Shown here piece after piece: positions 1 to 10,027 of a stretch of DNA of 64,000 bases; the stretch's first letter is position 1, and the number at the start of each line of letters is the position of its first letter. The notes below the pieces were generated by a model. That model was not told the origin of the DNA. It saw only the letters and a list, made by a program, of their open reading frames with translations, and ran no database searches. Source of the DNA: Flavobacteriaceae bacterium. GTDB lineage: Bacteria; Bacteroidota; Bacteroidia; Flavobacteriales; Flavobacteriaceae. The position numbers and the translations under genes were made by a program. Where the stretch lies: NCBI GenBank assembly GCA_029238125.1, contig JAQWGQ010000001.1, positions 25,633 through 89,632 of the forward strand, read 5' to 3'.

Positions 1-1
1 A

Positions 2-304
2 ACTCCTGACGAACGCATTCGTTATATCGACCAAGTATCAGAGGGCTTTATCTATATGGTCTCAAGCGCAGCAACCACTGGAGCACAAGGGAGTTTTGGA
101 GACGCCCAACAGCACTATTTTCAACGAATCGCTGACATGAAACTCCAGTCCAAACTTCTCGTCGGATTTGGAATCAGCAATGCAGAAACCTATCAAGCGG
201 CTGTAGCCCATAGTCAAGGCGCGATTATTGGCTCGGCTTTTATCAAGCACTTGGAAGCAAATGGCAACCAAAGTGTGAAAGAGTTTGTCAAGACAATTCG
301 ATAG
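2..304 (+). CDS. trpA: Tryptophan synthase alpha subunit, C-terminal part (5' end outside window)
   Basis: Frame is open from base 2 (TPDERIRYIDQVSEGFIYMVSSAATTGAQ...); motif VGFGISNAET...GAIIGSAFIK is typical of TrpA C-terminus. Confidence 0.93.
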   Translation, partial: TPDERIRYIDQVSEGFIYMVSSAATTGAQGSFGDAQQHYFQRIADMKLQSKLLVGFGISNAETYQAAVAHSQGAIIGSAFIKHLEANGNQSVKEFVKTIR

Positions 305-620
305 ACCCAGATATAAGTTAATAGGGAAAAGAGTGTTTTTAACACTTGAATAAAGTATTTTATCACTCCTGCCTCGGGCAGGTAAACCTATCTAACTGTA
401 GGTGGTCACGACAAACAAAGGAATAAAAACGTACATTTGTCTTAGACGAATCCCCAAGTCTTTTTTACAAAAGATTCCAGTTATATTTTTTAAACATCAA
501 TTTGGGGTTCCAAAACCGCTTTAGGTTTTATTATTATAATCCAGATTGATAGCTCCTATATGAGATTTTCAGTCTAACACAGATAAATAAGTATAAACAA
601 ATCGTAAAACAACAACCCCA

Positions 621-1355
621 ATGAAAACAGATTACAACCAAATTTCGATTGAGTACCAATTATCAAAACTTCAACCTTGGCGAAAGCATGTAGAAGCATA
701 TACCTTCTTCAATCTTTTGGGACATCTCACAAATCAAAGCGTTTTAGACCTTGCCTGTGGAGAGGGTTTTTATACACGACAACTCAAATTGCGGGGAGCA
801 AGCAAAGTAGTGGGCATAGATATATCAGAAAAAATGATTGCATTGGCAGAAAAAGCCGAGCAGAGAAACCCATTAGGGATTGACTATCACGTCCAAGACG
901 TGGTTGATCTAGATCTCAAGCAAACATTTGATCTCATCAGTGCCGCTTATTTACTCAACTATGCCAAAAACCTTGAAGAACTAGTTGCCTTTGCAAAATC
1001 CATTTCTAGGCATTTAAAGCCAGGCGGACGATTTGTAACCATCAACAGCAATCCAGACTTCCATGCGCCAGCTGAAGTATTGCGCAAGTATGGGTTTACA
1101 CGCCAAAATGAAAGCTGGTCGGAAGGGAGCCCAATTATCTATCGTTTTTTTCAGGAAGATGACAGCCATTTTGATATCGTGAACTACCATCTCGAAAAAT
1201 CGACTCATAAATTGGCTTTTGAAACAGTGGGCTTGACAAAGGTCAATTGGCATCCTGTGCAATTGACTCCAGAACTCAAAAAAGATACAGACAAGGCGTT
1301 TTGGAAAACGATGATTCAAACACAACCAATCATCGGGTTGTCCTGTAGTTGGTAA
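621..1355 (+). CDS. Class I SAM-dependent methyltransferase
   Basis: Motif I VLDLACGEGFYTRQL, VVGIDISEKMI, LKPGGRFVTINSNP. Confidence 0.85.
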   Translation: MKTDYNQISIEYQLSKLQPWRKHVEAYTFFNLLGHLTNQSVLDLACGEGFYTRQLKLRGASKVVGIDISEKMIALAEKAEQRNPLGIDYHVQDVVDLDLKQTFDLISAAYLLNYAKNLEELVAFAKSISRHLKPGGRFVTINSNPDFHAPAEVLRKYGFTRQNESWSEGSPIIYRFFQEDDSHFDIVNYHLEKSTHKLAFETVGLTKVNWHPVQLTPELKKDTDKAFWKTMIQTQPIIGLSCSW

Positions 1356-1370
1356 GTTTTCCGAGGGTAA

Positions 1371-2132
1371 TTAACGTACAAAAACAGGTGCAGCAAGATC
1401 GGTGGTATGTTCTTCGCTATAGCGGTAGCCATCGAGGTCAAAGCCCAATACATCATCGGCAGTTTGGGCATTGGTATCGATGAGGAAGCGCGCCATCAAT
1501 CCTCTGGCTTTTTTGGCATAAAAAGAAATGATTTTGAGCTTACCGTTTTTGTAATCTTTAAATATAGGTTCAATGACATTTGCATCTAAATCGTCGAGTG
1601 AAACAGCAGAGGTATATTCCTTACTTGCAAGGTTGACGACACACTCATCGGCTTGGAGTTCGCCATTGAGTTGGGCAGTGATTTTATCTTGCCAAAAACC
1701 GTACAAATTCTTGCTGCCATTCACTGCAAAAGAGGTACCCATTTCCAAACGGTAGGGCTGCATGAGATCAAAGGGCTTGAGTAGGCCATAAAGACCTGAA
1801 AGAATACGCAAGCTATTGTTGAGCGTGTCCCATTTGCCTTCTTCGATCGTATAGACGTCAAGACCTGCATAAACATCCCCATCAAAAGCATAGACCGCTG
1901 GGCGGGCATTATCGGCAGTAAAGGGAACCGAAAAGCTTTGGTTACGGGTCCAATTCAGCTCGGCAAGTTTGTCGGAAATTCCCATGAGTGCCTTTAACTC
2001 GGCTGGTGATTTTTTTCGCAAAGCCGTATTGAGGGTAGCCGCTTCCTGAACAAAAACGGGTTGACTGCAAGTGGCATGCGGCAATGGGCTTTCGTAATTC
2101 AAAGACTTGGCAGGGGATACTAAAAGTTTCAT
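1371..2132 (-). CDS. yaaA: Peroxide stress protein YaaA (DUF328)
   Basis: MKLLVSPAKSLNYESPLP start, YSGLYGLLKPFDLMQPYRLEMGT core, ISFYAKKARGLMARF near the C-terminus. Confidence 0.93.
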   Translation of the reverse strand: MKLLVSPAKSLNYESPLPHATCSQPVFVQEAATLNTALRKKSPAELKALMGISDKLAELNWTRNQSFSVPFTADNARPAVYAFDGDVYAGLDVYTIEEGKWDTLNNSLRILSGLYGLLKPFDLMQPYRLEMGTSFAVNGSKNLYGFWQDKITAQLNGELQADECVVNLASKEYTSAVSLDDLDANVIEPIFKDYKNGKLKIISFYAKKARGLMARFLIDTNAQTADDVLGFDLDGYRYSEEHTTDLAAPVFVR

Positions 2133-2218
2133 ATCAATAGCTTTTGGTCAAAAATAACAAGGGTTTTTGGGATAGGCAAGTTCCAGATATTCAAAGTATT
2201 AATTATAAAAATGAATAT

Positions 2219-3238
2219 TTAGTCCAATCTGTGCTTTGCATAGTGTCGCCACTTGTCAAGCGCATTAATCATATCGTCGGGCAGGGGAGCTTCAAATGAA
2301 ATCGGTTTATCAGTGACAGGATGCGCAAAGCCAAGGGTTTGGGCGTGAAGTGCTTGACGTGGGAGCAATTTGAAGCAATTGTCCACAAACTGTTTGTACT
2401 TTGTAAATGTGGTGCCTTTCAGGATGTTGTCCCCCCCATACCGAGCATCACTAAAAAGCGTGTGGCCAATCGATTTTAGATGCGCTCGAATCTGATGGGT
2501 ACGTCCTGTTTCCAGTTGGCATCGAAGTAGTGTGGTGTAGCCAAAACGTTCGACCACCTCATAGTGAGTGATGGCTTCTTTGCCTTGGTCCCCATCGGGA
2601 AACACCGTCATCAACAATCTGTTTTTGGGATCTCTACCAATATGCCCTTCGATCGTGCCCTTATCATCAACAACATCGCCCCAGACTAATGCGAGATAGC
2701 TGCGGTCAGAGGTCTTGTCAAAAAACTGTTTTGCCAGATGCGTCATTGCCTGTTCTGTTTTGGTAATAACGAGCAAGCCGCTGGTGTCTTTATCAATACG
2801 GTGTACCAAACCGGGTCTTTCGTTGGTGTTTAAAGGCAAAGAATCAAAATGGTGTAGCAGAGCATTGAGCAGCGTGCCACTGTAATTTCCATGACCGGGA
2901 TGAACAACCATGCCTGCAGCTTTATTGACCACAACCAAGGAATCATCTTCATACACAATATCGAGGGGTATTTCTTCTCCAACGAGCAAATTTTCATACG
3001 GAGGATGAGCAAACAAGACTTGTACTTTATCTCCGCCTTTGACCTTGTAGTTGGATTTGACAGCTAGATCGTTGACATGGACACTCCCCGCTTTCGCTGC
3101 TTGTTGAATTTTGTTGCGGGTGGCATTTTCAATACGATTCATCAAAAACTTATCGACGCGCAAGGGTTGTTGTCCACTGTCGGCCGTAAAGACATAATGC
3201 TCATATAGTGTATCGTCTTGGTCTTGTGTTTCCATCAT
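2219..3238 (-). CDS. rluD: RluA/RluD family 23S rRNA pseudouridine synthase
   Basis: S4-like N-terminus, then HRIDKDTSGLLVITKT and ETGRTHQIRAHL catalytic-family motifs. Confidence 0.92.
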   Translation of the reverse strand: MMETQDQDDTLYEHYVFTADSGQQPLRVDKFLMNRIENATRNKIQQAAKAGSVHVNDLAVKSNYKVKGGDKVQVLFAHPPYENLLVGEEIPLDIVYEDDSLVVVNKAAGMVVHPGHGNYSGTLLNALLHHFDSLPLNTNERPGLVHRIDKDTSGLLVITKTEQAMTHLAKQFFDKTSDRSYLALVWGDVVDDKGTIEGHIGRDPKNRLLMTVFPDGDQGKEAITHYEVVERFGYTTLLRCQLETGRTHQIRAHLKSIGHTLFSDARYGGDNILKGTTFTKYKQFVDNCFKLLPRQALHAQTLGFAHPVTDKPISFEAPLPDDMINALDKWRHYAKHRLD

Positions 3239-3792
3239 CGGCCTCGTCTTCCATTTCCAAGAACCAAATCAACTTTGGACGATTTTGGGATTTTATCACC
3301 CGGATCAATCTCGTCGCCTTCAAAGCGCAAAGCCAAGACCATATCTTTACCAATATTGTTACGATAGCTTATGTTTCCAACCTCCAACCCGGCAGCGCGC
3401 AAAGAGGATACCGCATTGCGATAGGTTACTTGCACCACATTGGGCACAGATACCTTTCGGTAGGTAGATGGGTTGAGCGTGAGGTAAATTTTACGTCCTC
3501 GCTTGACTTCATCATGGGCTCGCGGTTGGTGTTCGATTACCGATAGCGGGGCAATTTCAGGGTTGAATTGGGTGGAGTCGATGACTTCAAAATTGAGTCG
3601 CAAATCGGAAAGCAAATCTTCGGCCTCCGCCAGAGGGATTTGGTGAAGGTCTGGAACCTCAATCAAACGGTTTTGACGGGTGTGAAAGCGTAAAACCAAA
3701 AACAATAGAAAAACCAAAGCAACTCCAAGGACACTTGCTTTTAGGAGTGCCAAGAAAAAGGATTTGCTGATAAAAAATCGAAGTCGTCGCAT
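3235..3792 (-). CDS. PASTA domain-containing membrane protein
   Basis: N-terminal TM followed by PASTA-like repeats (VPDLHQIPLAEAEDLL, VPNVVQVTYRNAVSSLRAAGLEVG). Start moved from 3831 to 3792 (MRRLRFF) because the ORF-track start overlaps divergent ddl. Confidence 0.8.
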   Translation of the reverse strand: MRRLRFFISKSFFLALLKASVLGVALVFLLFLVLRFHTRQNRLIEVPDLHQIPLAEAEDLLSDLRLNFEVIDSTQFNPEIAPLSVIEHQPRAHDEVKRGRKIYLTLNPSTYRKVSVPNVVQVTYRNAVSSLRAAGLEVGNISYRNNIGKDMVLALRFEGDEIDPGDKIPKSSKVDLVLGNGRRGR

Positions 3793-3821
3793 TCGGTCAA
3801 AATTAATGATATTTTTGTCAA

Positions 3822-4784
3822 ATGAAACCACGTATAGCCGTAATCATGGGTGGGTACACCTCCGAGCATGACATTTCGCTGAAAAGTGGAGCTGTCGTGA
3901 TGGCCCATATCGACAAAGAGGTTTATGATCCTTACTCTGTACGCATCGACAAAGATGCCTGGCTTGTTGAGGTTGATGGCAGTTGGAAACCGATTGACAT
4001 TGCTGATTTTAGTAGTGGTAATCTTCGATTTGATGCAGTATTTAATGCTGTGCATGGTACACCGGGTGAAAATGGAGAGCTGCAGACCTATCTTGACAGT
4101 TTGCAAATCCCCTACACTGGCTGTGCAGCAGAGGTCTCTTCTCTCACTTACAACAAGGCAAAAACATTAGAATACTTAGGACCACATGGGATTGCCATGG
4201 CAACGCGTATTGTCCTTTCAGTTGGGGACGCAATCGATACGCAAAAGATTGTCGAAAAAGTGGGGCTACCCTGCTTTGTTAAAGCCAACCAAGCGGGAAG
4301 CAGCTTTGGAGTATCAAAGGTGTACGAAGAAAACAACTTACGTGCGGCGATCGAAGTTGCTCACAGAGAAGATAGCGGGGTGTTGATCGAGTCGTTTTTG
4401 CAAGGGACCGAAGTTTCTATTGGCGTTATCACCTATCAGGGTAAGGTGCGTGTTTTGGCACCAACGGAAATTGTCACAGATGAGGATTTTTTTGATTTTA
4501 GCGCCAAATACGAAGGGAAGTCAAAAGAAATTACCCCTGCTCGGCTACGTGAATCGCAACATCAAGCATTGCGAATTGTAGCGGAAAAAGTCTATTCCGC
4601 ATTGGGTATGAAAGGCATGAGCCGAAGTGATTTTATTTTTGTCGGAGACGTCCCCCACTTTTTGGAAATCAATACCGTTCCTGGCCTAACAGAAGAAAGT
4701 TTGCTGCCACAGCAAGCCAAACACGCTGGTATATCGCTGAGGGATCTATTTGGCAATGCGCTAGTCGAAGCCATGGAAAAATAA
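3822..4784 (+). CDS. ddl: D-alanine--D-alanine ligase
   Basis: ATP-grasp: AVIMGGYTSEHDISLKSG, VHGTPGENGELQ, SRSDFIF...FLEINTVPGLTEESL. Confidence 0.96.
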   Translation: MKPRIAVIMGGYTSEHDISLKSGAVVMAHIDKEVYDPYSVRIDKDAWLVEVDGSWKPIDIADFSSGNLRFDAVFNAVHGTPGENGELQTYLDSLQIPYTGCAAEVSSLTYNKAKTLEYLGPHGIAMATRIVLSVGDAIDTQKIVEKVGLPCFVKANQAGSSFGVSKVYEENNLRAAIEVAHREDSGVLIESFLQGTEVSIGVITYQGKVRVLAPTEIVTDEDFFDFSAKYEGKSKEITPARLRESQHQALRIVAEKVYSALGMKGMSRSDFIFVGDVPHFLEINTVPGLTEESLLPQQAKHAGISLRDLFGNALVEAMEK

Positions 4785-4797
4785 ATACCTTTGCACT

Positions 4798-5250
4798 ATG
4801 AAACGAGCCGTTTTTCCCGGGTCCTTTGATCCGCTCACATTAGGTCATCAAGACATCGTTGAGCGTGGAGCAACCATTTTTGACGAGATTATCGTTGGGA
4901 TTGGGTATAATGCCGAAAAAAGCCATATGTTCTCAATCGAACAGCGCAAACAATTTATTGTGCAATGCTTTGAAGACAACCCCAAAGTTAAGGTGATGGA
5001 CTACCAAGGACTCACCATTGATTTTTGTAATTCCGTAGGCGCCAACTATCTTCTGCGAGGTGTTCGTAACAACGGAGATTTTGAGTTTGAAAAAGCCATT
5101 GCCCGAACCAACCGTGAGTTGTCAAATATCGAAACGGTCTTTTTATTGACCTCAATTCAAACTTCATTTATTAGCAGTAGCATCGTTAGAGAAATCATCC
5201 GCAACAAAGGAGATTATAAACGATTTGTGCCAGATTGTGTTCGGATCTAA
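4798..5250 (+). CDS. coaD: Phosphopantetheine adenylyltransferase
   Basis: AVFPGSFDPLTLGHQDIVERG, LLRGVRNNGDFEFE, SSSIVREI. Confidence 0.97.
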   Translation: MKRAVFPGSFDPLTLGHQDIVERGATIFDEIIVGIGYNAEKSHMFSIEQRKQFIVQCFEDNPKVKVMDYQGLTIDFCNSVGANYLLRGVRNNGDFEFEKAIARTNRELSNIETVFLLTSIQTSFISSSIVREIIRNKGDYKRFVPDCVRI

Positions 5251-5816
5251 CCAATCTTCAATTCTTTCAGTAAATACTTGATATTGCCATATGAATTTTT
5301 TAAGGCCTTGGCCGTTTTCTTCGGTCCTTTCCATTTGGCTTTTGTGATGTCTTCCTGAAGCTCAGGTTTGAGTTTGCCAGTGTAGGTTGTCGTCATATAA
5401 AACCAATGGGTTTCTTTGAGTTGGTATTTGTCGTTGCGTTTAAATATGTGATAGGTCACACCCGCGAATCCATTGAGCTGAAGTTTTTTGACTCCTGTTT
5501 CTTCTTTGACCTCACGCTTTGCTCCTTTTTCAAGGGTCTCTCCCTTGTCAATTTTACCTTTGGGCAAATCCCATTTCCCTTTTCGAAAAATAAAAAGCAT
5601 CTTTCCGCTTTGGTTCCGAACCAATCCTCCTCCCGCTTGAACAACTGACAATTTGGATTTAAAAGTCTCCAAAAGCGTTGCGGGATCATCTCCGATCAAA
5701 TATATTTTCCTTGCTTTGGACTCCTTTAGAACTTGTAAAATGGTCTGAAAAGATGTAGCTGCAAGAGGTAATACCAAGGCATGTTTGGATTTTGGGAGTA
5801 CGGTCGTTAAGATCAT
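5247..5816 (-). CDS. NUDIX hydrolase
   Basis: Nudix box GETLEKGAKREVKEETGV. Start 5816 (MILTTVL) preferred over 5855, which overlaps pyrE. Confidence 0.88.
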   Translation of the reverse strand: MILTTVLPKSKHALVLPLAATSFQTILQVLKESKARKIYLIGDDPATLLETFKSKLSVVQAGGGLVRNQSGKMLFIFRKGKWDLPKGKIDKGETLEKGAKREVKEETGVKKLQLNGFAGVTYHIFKRNDKYQLKETHWFYMTTTYTGKLKPELQEDITKAKWKGPKKTAKALKNSYGNIKYLLKELKIG

Positions 5817-5853
5817 CAATTTTGTATTGATAAAAACTTTATACTTTTGTCCC

Positions 5854-6495
5854 ATGATTCACGATTCCTTCACAGCCAAAAAAGTTGCTGAGTTACTGAT
5901 ACAAATTAATGCAATAAAGTTGGAACCTAAAAATCCATTTACTTGGGCCAGTGGGTGGAAATCTCCAATATATTGTGACAATCGCATCGCATTGTCATAT
6001 CCAACTGTTCGGACATACATCCGCGAACAATTTGCAAAGCAAATTGAATCCATATATGGCAAGCCCGACGTGATTGCAGGCGTGGCAACTGGTGCCATTG
6101 GGATTGGAGCTTTGGTTGCCGAGGAACTCAACTTACCTTTTGTTTACATCCGCCCAAAGCCCAAAGGACACGGACGAAAAAACCAGATAGAAGGAATCTT
6201 GCCAAAAAACAGTCAAGTTGTTGTGATTGAAGACCTCATCAGCACTGGAAAAAGCAGCATGGAAGCCATCAAAGCATTGCAGGAAAGCGATGCATCGATA
6301 AAATGCTTACTATCGATTTTTGATTACAATTTTCAGGTTGCCGAAAAACGATTTAATCAAGAGGGGATCAGCGTTTATTCATTGAGTGATTACGAGCATT
6401 TAATTGAGCTTGCCACCGAAAACCGCTTTATCCTCAAAAGCGAAGAAAAAATGTTGCAAAAATGGCGTTTGGCACCCGAAAAATGGAAACCATAA
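5854..6495 (+). CDS. pyrE: Orotate phosphoribosyltransferase
   Basis: FTWASGWKSPIYCDNRIALSYP; VVVIEDLISTGKSS PRPP motif. ATG at 5854 lies 4 nt after TACTTTTG. Confidence 0.96.
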   Translation: MIHDSFTAKKVAELLIQINAIKLEPKNPFTWASGWKSPIYCDNRIALSYPTVRTYIREQFAKQIESIYGKPDVIAGVATGAIGIGALVAEELNLPFVYIRPKPKGHGRKNQIEGILPKNSQVVVIEDLISTGKSSMEAIKALQESDASIKCLLSIFDYNFQVAEKRFNQEGISVYSLSDYEHLIELATENRFILKSEEKMLQKWRLAPEKWKP

Positions 6496-6499
6496 TAAT

Positions 6500-6889
6500 A
6501 TGGAAATCAATAGCTCGATAACTCGTGTTGATCATTCAACCGAACAACTTTTTTCTAAACTCTCCAGTGTTGAAACCTATGAGGGTCTGATGCCAGAAGG
6601 TGCAGCGTTTACAAAAATAGACGACAGTCGATTTCGATTTAAACTAGGTGGTATGCCAGAAATTGGACTAACAATCGGCGATAAACAACCCAACGAATCA
6701 ATTGTATTGACATCTTCCAGTGAAAAAATTTCTTTTTCACTGCGTGGGCAGTTGACAAAAATCTCGGAAACGCAAACCGATGTTCAATTGCAATTTGAAG
6801 GGGATTTTAACCCCATGATGGCAATGATGGTCAAAAAGCCCTTAACCCAATTTATGGAGTCATTGATCGGAAATATGCACAAACTGTAA
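6500..6889 (+). CDS. SRPBCC/polyketide-cyclase-like small protein
   Basis: ORF MEINSSITRVDHSTEQLFSKLSSVETYEGLMPEG... resembles the conserved flavobacterial protein found next to birA; fold assignment is inference. Confidence 0.6.
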   Translation: MEINSSITRVDHSTEQLFSKLSSVETYEGLMPEGAAFTKIDDSRFRFKLGGMPEIGLTIGDKQPNESIVLTSSSEKISFSLRGQLTKISETQTDVQLQFEGDFNPMMAMMVKKPLTQFMESLIGNMHKL

Positions 6890-7585
6890 TTCCTTTACTT
6901 CAAACAGCTGCTCACCAATTTCGGTTTCGAGTACAAGTTTTCCATCTGGAGTAACCGATCGGATAATCCCTTGAAACTCATGTTTGCCACTCATAAACCG
7001 TCTGCTTTGGTTCAAACCATAGAGAGATTGCTGATAGGCAGCATCCCAATCTTTCCCAGGGAGAGTTAATCCTTCTATAAGTTTGGGAACTACAGACAAC
7101 AGCAGGGTGTCCAAATCATAGGTCTTTGCCGTGCGTAGACGCATAGAAGTGGCATTGGGGAGCTGTGGAAATTGAATTTGATTGACATTGATTCCCATCC
7201 CAATAATAATTGACTTTGCCGTTGACTTCTGCATACTGCTTTCCACTAAAATTCCAGCCAATTTTTTATGGCCTGACAAAATGTCGTTTGGCCATTTCAC
7301 AGAGATATTTGGGATTTGAAGCGATAAAAGCCAGTCTGCCAAACAAACAGAAACGATTTTATGGATTGAAAAAAGTTGATCTGCATTTCGAGTTAGATTT
7401 GGTATGTACAGAGAAAACATCAGATTTTCACCAGCTTGACTTGTCCAAACTTGCCCGCGCTGTCCTTTTCCCTTTTTTTGAAAAAGACTCCAAACAACAG
7501 TGGGTGTTGTCAACTTATTTACCATTAACATTTGACGCAAGTGATCATTGGTCGAGTCGGTGGCATCAAGTTTGATTAAGTGCAT
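6860..7585 (-). CDS. birA: Biotin--[acetyl-CoA-carboxylase] ligase
   Basis: LDATDSTNDHL, KGKGQRGQVWTSQAGENLMFS, VKWPNDILSGHKKLAGILVES, GMGINVNQ. Confidence 0.93.
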   Translation of the reverse strand: MHLIKLDATDSTNDHLRQMLMVNKLTTPTVVWSLFQKKGKGQRGQVWTSQAGENLMFSLYIPNLTRNADQLFSIHKIVSVCLADWLLSLQIPNISVKWPNDILSGHKKLAGILVESSMQKSTAKSIIIGMGINVNQIQFPQLPNATSMRLRTAKTYDLDTLLLSVVPKLIEGLTLPGKDWDAAYQQSLYGLNQSRRFMSGKHEFQGIIRSVTPDGKLVLETEIGEQLFEVKELQFVHISDQ

Positions 7586-7652
7586 GTAACAAAGCTAGCA
7601 ATATCAATTCGTATTACACGAATTTGTAATAGATTTGCTTTATCTTGATTAT

Positions 7653-8021
7653 ATGAGTAAACTCGAAAACACGGATCAACTCATCGCAGCAATTGTCGAT
7701 GCTCTTGAAAATATAAAAGGGGAAGACATCCGCATATTGGATTTGAGAGACATTGAAAACGCCGTGTGCAAATATTTTATCATTTGTTCAGGGAGCTCAA
7801 ATACGCAAGTAAATGCCTTGGCTGGATCTGTCCAAAAACAGGTGAGCAAATCCCTTCGAGAAAAGCCATTTCAGGTTGAGGGAACCGAAACGGCTGAATG
7901 GGTGCTTTTGGATTATATCGACATTGTCGTTCATATTTTTCAAAAATCTGTTCGAGAATACTATGACATCGAATCCTTGTGGGGCGATGCAAAATTGACT
8001 GAAATTGCTTCTAACTATTGA
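7653..8021 (+). CDS. rsfS: Ribosome silencing factor RsfS
   Basis: ENAVCKYFIICSGSSNTQVNALA; EGTETAEWVLLDYIDIVVHIF; YYDIESLWGDA. ORF track opens at 7635; MSKLEN at 7653 preferred. Confidence 0.92.
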   Translation: MSKLENTDQLIAAIVDALENIKGEDIRILDLRDIENAVCKYFIICSGSSNTQVNALAGSVQKQVSKSLREKPFQVEGTETAEWVLLDYIDIVVHIFQKSVREYYDIESLWGDAKLTEIASNY

Positions 8022-9994
8022 TAATGGCTAAAAAAGAAAAAACTCCTAACAAAAAATCAAATATTAGTGCCTATTGGTTGTACGGCTTGATTGCTGTGTT
8101 TTTTATCAGCATGTCATACTTCAATAAAGATGGCATGACCAAAGACCAACGCATTAACATCTCTGCCTTTGAGCGATTTCTAAATGATGACGAGGTGGAG
8201 CGTGTGTTGGTGATCAACAAAAGCCTGGCGCAAGTCACCATTAAAGATGATGCCTTACAAACTTCAAAGCACAAAGCTGCCCGATCGACAGATTTTTTGG
8301 GTCGTTCAAATGCCAAAGGACCACACTACCAGTTTGAAGTGGGTAACCTCGAGATTTTCCAAACCAAATTGGAAGAAGCAAAAAGTAAAGGGGCTGAATT
8401 TGACTACGACTTTAAAACCGTTGAAAATCGATGGCTCGATGTGATGCTGAGTTTTCTACCCCTTGTCCTGATTATCGGGGTATGGATTTTCCTCATGCGC
8501 CGCATGTCTGGCGGAGGAGCTGGCGGAGGAGGTCAGATATTTAATATCGGAAAGTCAAAAGCAAAACTCTTTGACGAGAAGTCAAACGTAAAAGTAACCT
8601 TTAAAGATGTTGCTGGGCTTGAAGGCGCCAAGGAAGAGGTGCAAGAAATTGTAGACTTTTTGAAAAACCCGAGTAAATACACCGTTTTGGGTGGTAAAAT
8701 CCCAAGGGGTGCCTTGCTAGTTGGCCCTCCAGGAACGGGAAAAACACTCTTGGCTAAGGCTGTTGCCGGGGAAGCAAAAGTTCCCTTTTTCTCCCTTTCG
8801 GGGTCGGACTTTGTAGAAATGTTTGTGGGGGTCGGTGCTTCGCGAGTACGCGATTTGTTTAAACAAGCAAAAGACAAATCACCAGCTATCATTTTTATCG
8901 ACGAAATTGACGCCATCGGACGTGCACGCGGAAAGAGCAATATGACGGGTTCGAATGACGAACGCGAAAATACGCTCAACCAGCTACTCACCGAAATGGA
9001 TGGTTTTGGAACCGATACTAATGTGATTGTATTGGCAGCAACCAACCGATCGGATGTATTGGACAAAGCCCTGATGCGAGCTGGACGTTTTGATCGACAG
9101 ATATATGTGGATTTACCCGACTTGCGTGAGCGCGAAGAAATTTTTAAAGTGCATTTAAGCCCCCTCAAAGTTGACAAACAACTCGATGTGAGTTTTTTGG
9201 CCAAACAAACCCCTGGGTTTTCAGGGGCGGATATTGCAAATGTCTGTAATGAGTCGGCTCTTATTGCTGCACGGAAAAGTAAGAAAAAGGTTGATCGACA
9301 AGACTTTCTCGATGCGGTTGATCGAATTGTTGGTGGCTTAGAGAAAAAGAGTAAGATCATAACGCCCTCAGAAAAGAAAACCATTGCCTTCCACGAAGCA
9401 GGTCACGCTACAGTAAGTTGGATGCTAGAACATGCAGCCCCACTTGTGAAGGTTACCATCGTACCTAGAGGTCAATCTCTTGGAGCAGCGTGGTACTTGC
9501 CAGAGGAGCGTCAAATTGTACGGACAGAACAAATGCTTGACGAAATGTGTGCTACCCTAGGTGGTCGTGCTGCCGAACAAATCATTTTTGGTAAAATCTC
9601 GACGGGTGCCCTGAGTGACCTCGTAAAGGTAACACGACAAGCTCGTGCAATTGTTACTATTTATGGGTTGAATGATAAAATTGGAAATATCACCTATTAC
9701 GATACTAATGGGCAAAATGAGTTTGAGTTTACAAAACCGTACAGCGAGGAAACCGCAAAGCAAATTGATGAAGAAATTTCAAAAATTGTAGAACGGGAAT
9801 ACAAAAGAGCACTGGCACTGTTGCGGAAACACAAAAAGAAACTCACTGAATTGGCAGAGCATCTTCTCGAAAAAGAGGTGATTTTTAAAGATGATCTGGT
9901 CACTATTTTTGGGAAGCGTCCATTTGAGAAGGAAGAAATCGTTGAGGAGAAACCCAAATCATCTTCCGCAAAGAAGACAGCGAAGTCCACATAG
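8018..9994 (+). CDS. ftsH: ATP-dependent zinc metalloprotease FtsH
   Basis: Walker A GPPGTGKT, FIDEIDAIGRARG, HEAGH zinc site, SRH region. Start may be 8024 (MAKKEK). Confidence 0.97.
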   Translation: MIMAKKEKTPNKKSNISAYWLYGLIAVFFISMSYFNKDGMTKDQRINISAFERFLNDDEVERVLVINKSLAQVTIKDDALQTSKHKAARSTDFLGRSNAKGPHYQFEVGNLEIFQTKLEEAKSKGAEFDYDFKTVENRWLDVMLSFLPLVLIIGVWIFLMRRMSGGGAGGGGQIFNIGKSKAKLFDEKSNVKVTFKDVAGLEGAKEEVQEIVDFLKNPSKYTVLGGKIPRGALLVGPPGTGKTLLAKAVAGEAKVPFFSLSGSDFVEMFVGVGASRVRDLFKQAKDKSPAIIFIDEIDAIGRARGKSNMTGSNDERENTLNQLLTEMDGFGTDTNVIVLAATNRSDVLDKALMRAGRFDRQIYVDLPDLREREEIFKVHLSPLKVDKQLDVSFLAKQTPGFSGADIANVCNESALIAARKSKKKVDRQDFLDAVDRIVGGLEKKSKIITPSEKKTIAFHEAGHATVSWMLEHAAPLVKVTIVPRGQSLGAAWYLPEERQIVRTEQMLDEMCATLGGRAAEQIIFGKISTGALSDLVKVTRQARAIVTIYGLNDKIGNITYYDTNGQNEFEFTKPYSEETAKQIDEEISKIVEREYKRALALLRKHKKKLTELAEHLLEKEVIFKDDLVTIFGKRPFEKEEIVEEKPKSSSAKKTAKST

Positions 9995-10027
9995 TTTGCT
10001 ATCTTTATCGTTTCAAACAACAAAGTC

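Noticed and set aside
368-382. cctgcc-tcg-ggcagg mini-hairpin downstream of trpA
   Set aside because: Only 6 bp of stem without a clear T run; may be part of a dispersed repeat but unsupported from one copy.
8533-9384. 283-aa minus-strand ORF opposite ftsH
   Set aside because: Fully antisense to a highly conserved gene; low-complexity Ser/Arg-rich translation typical of a shadow ORF.
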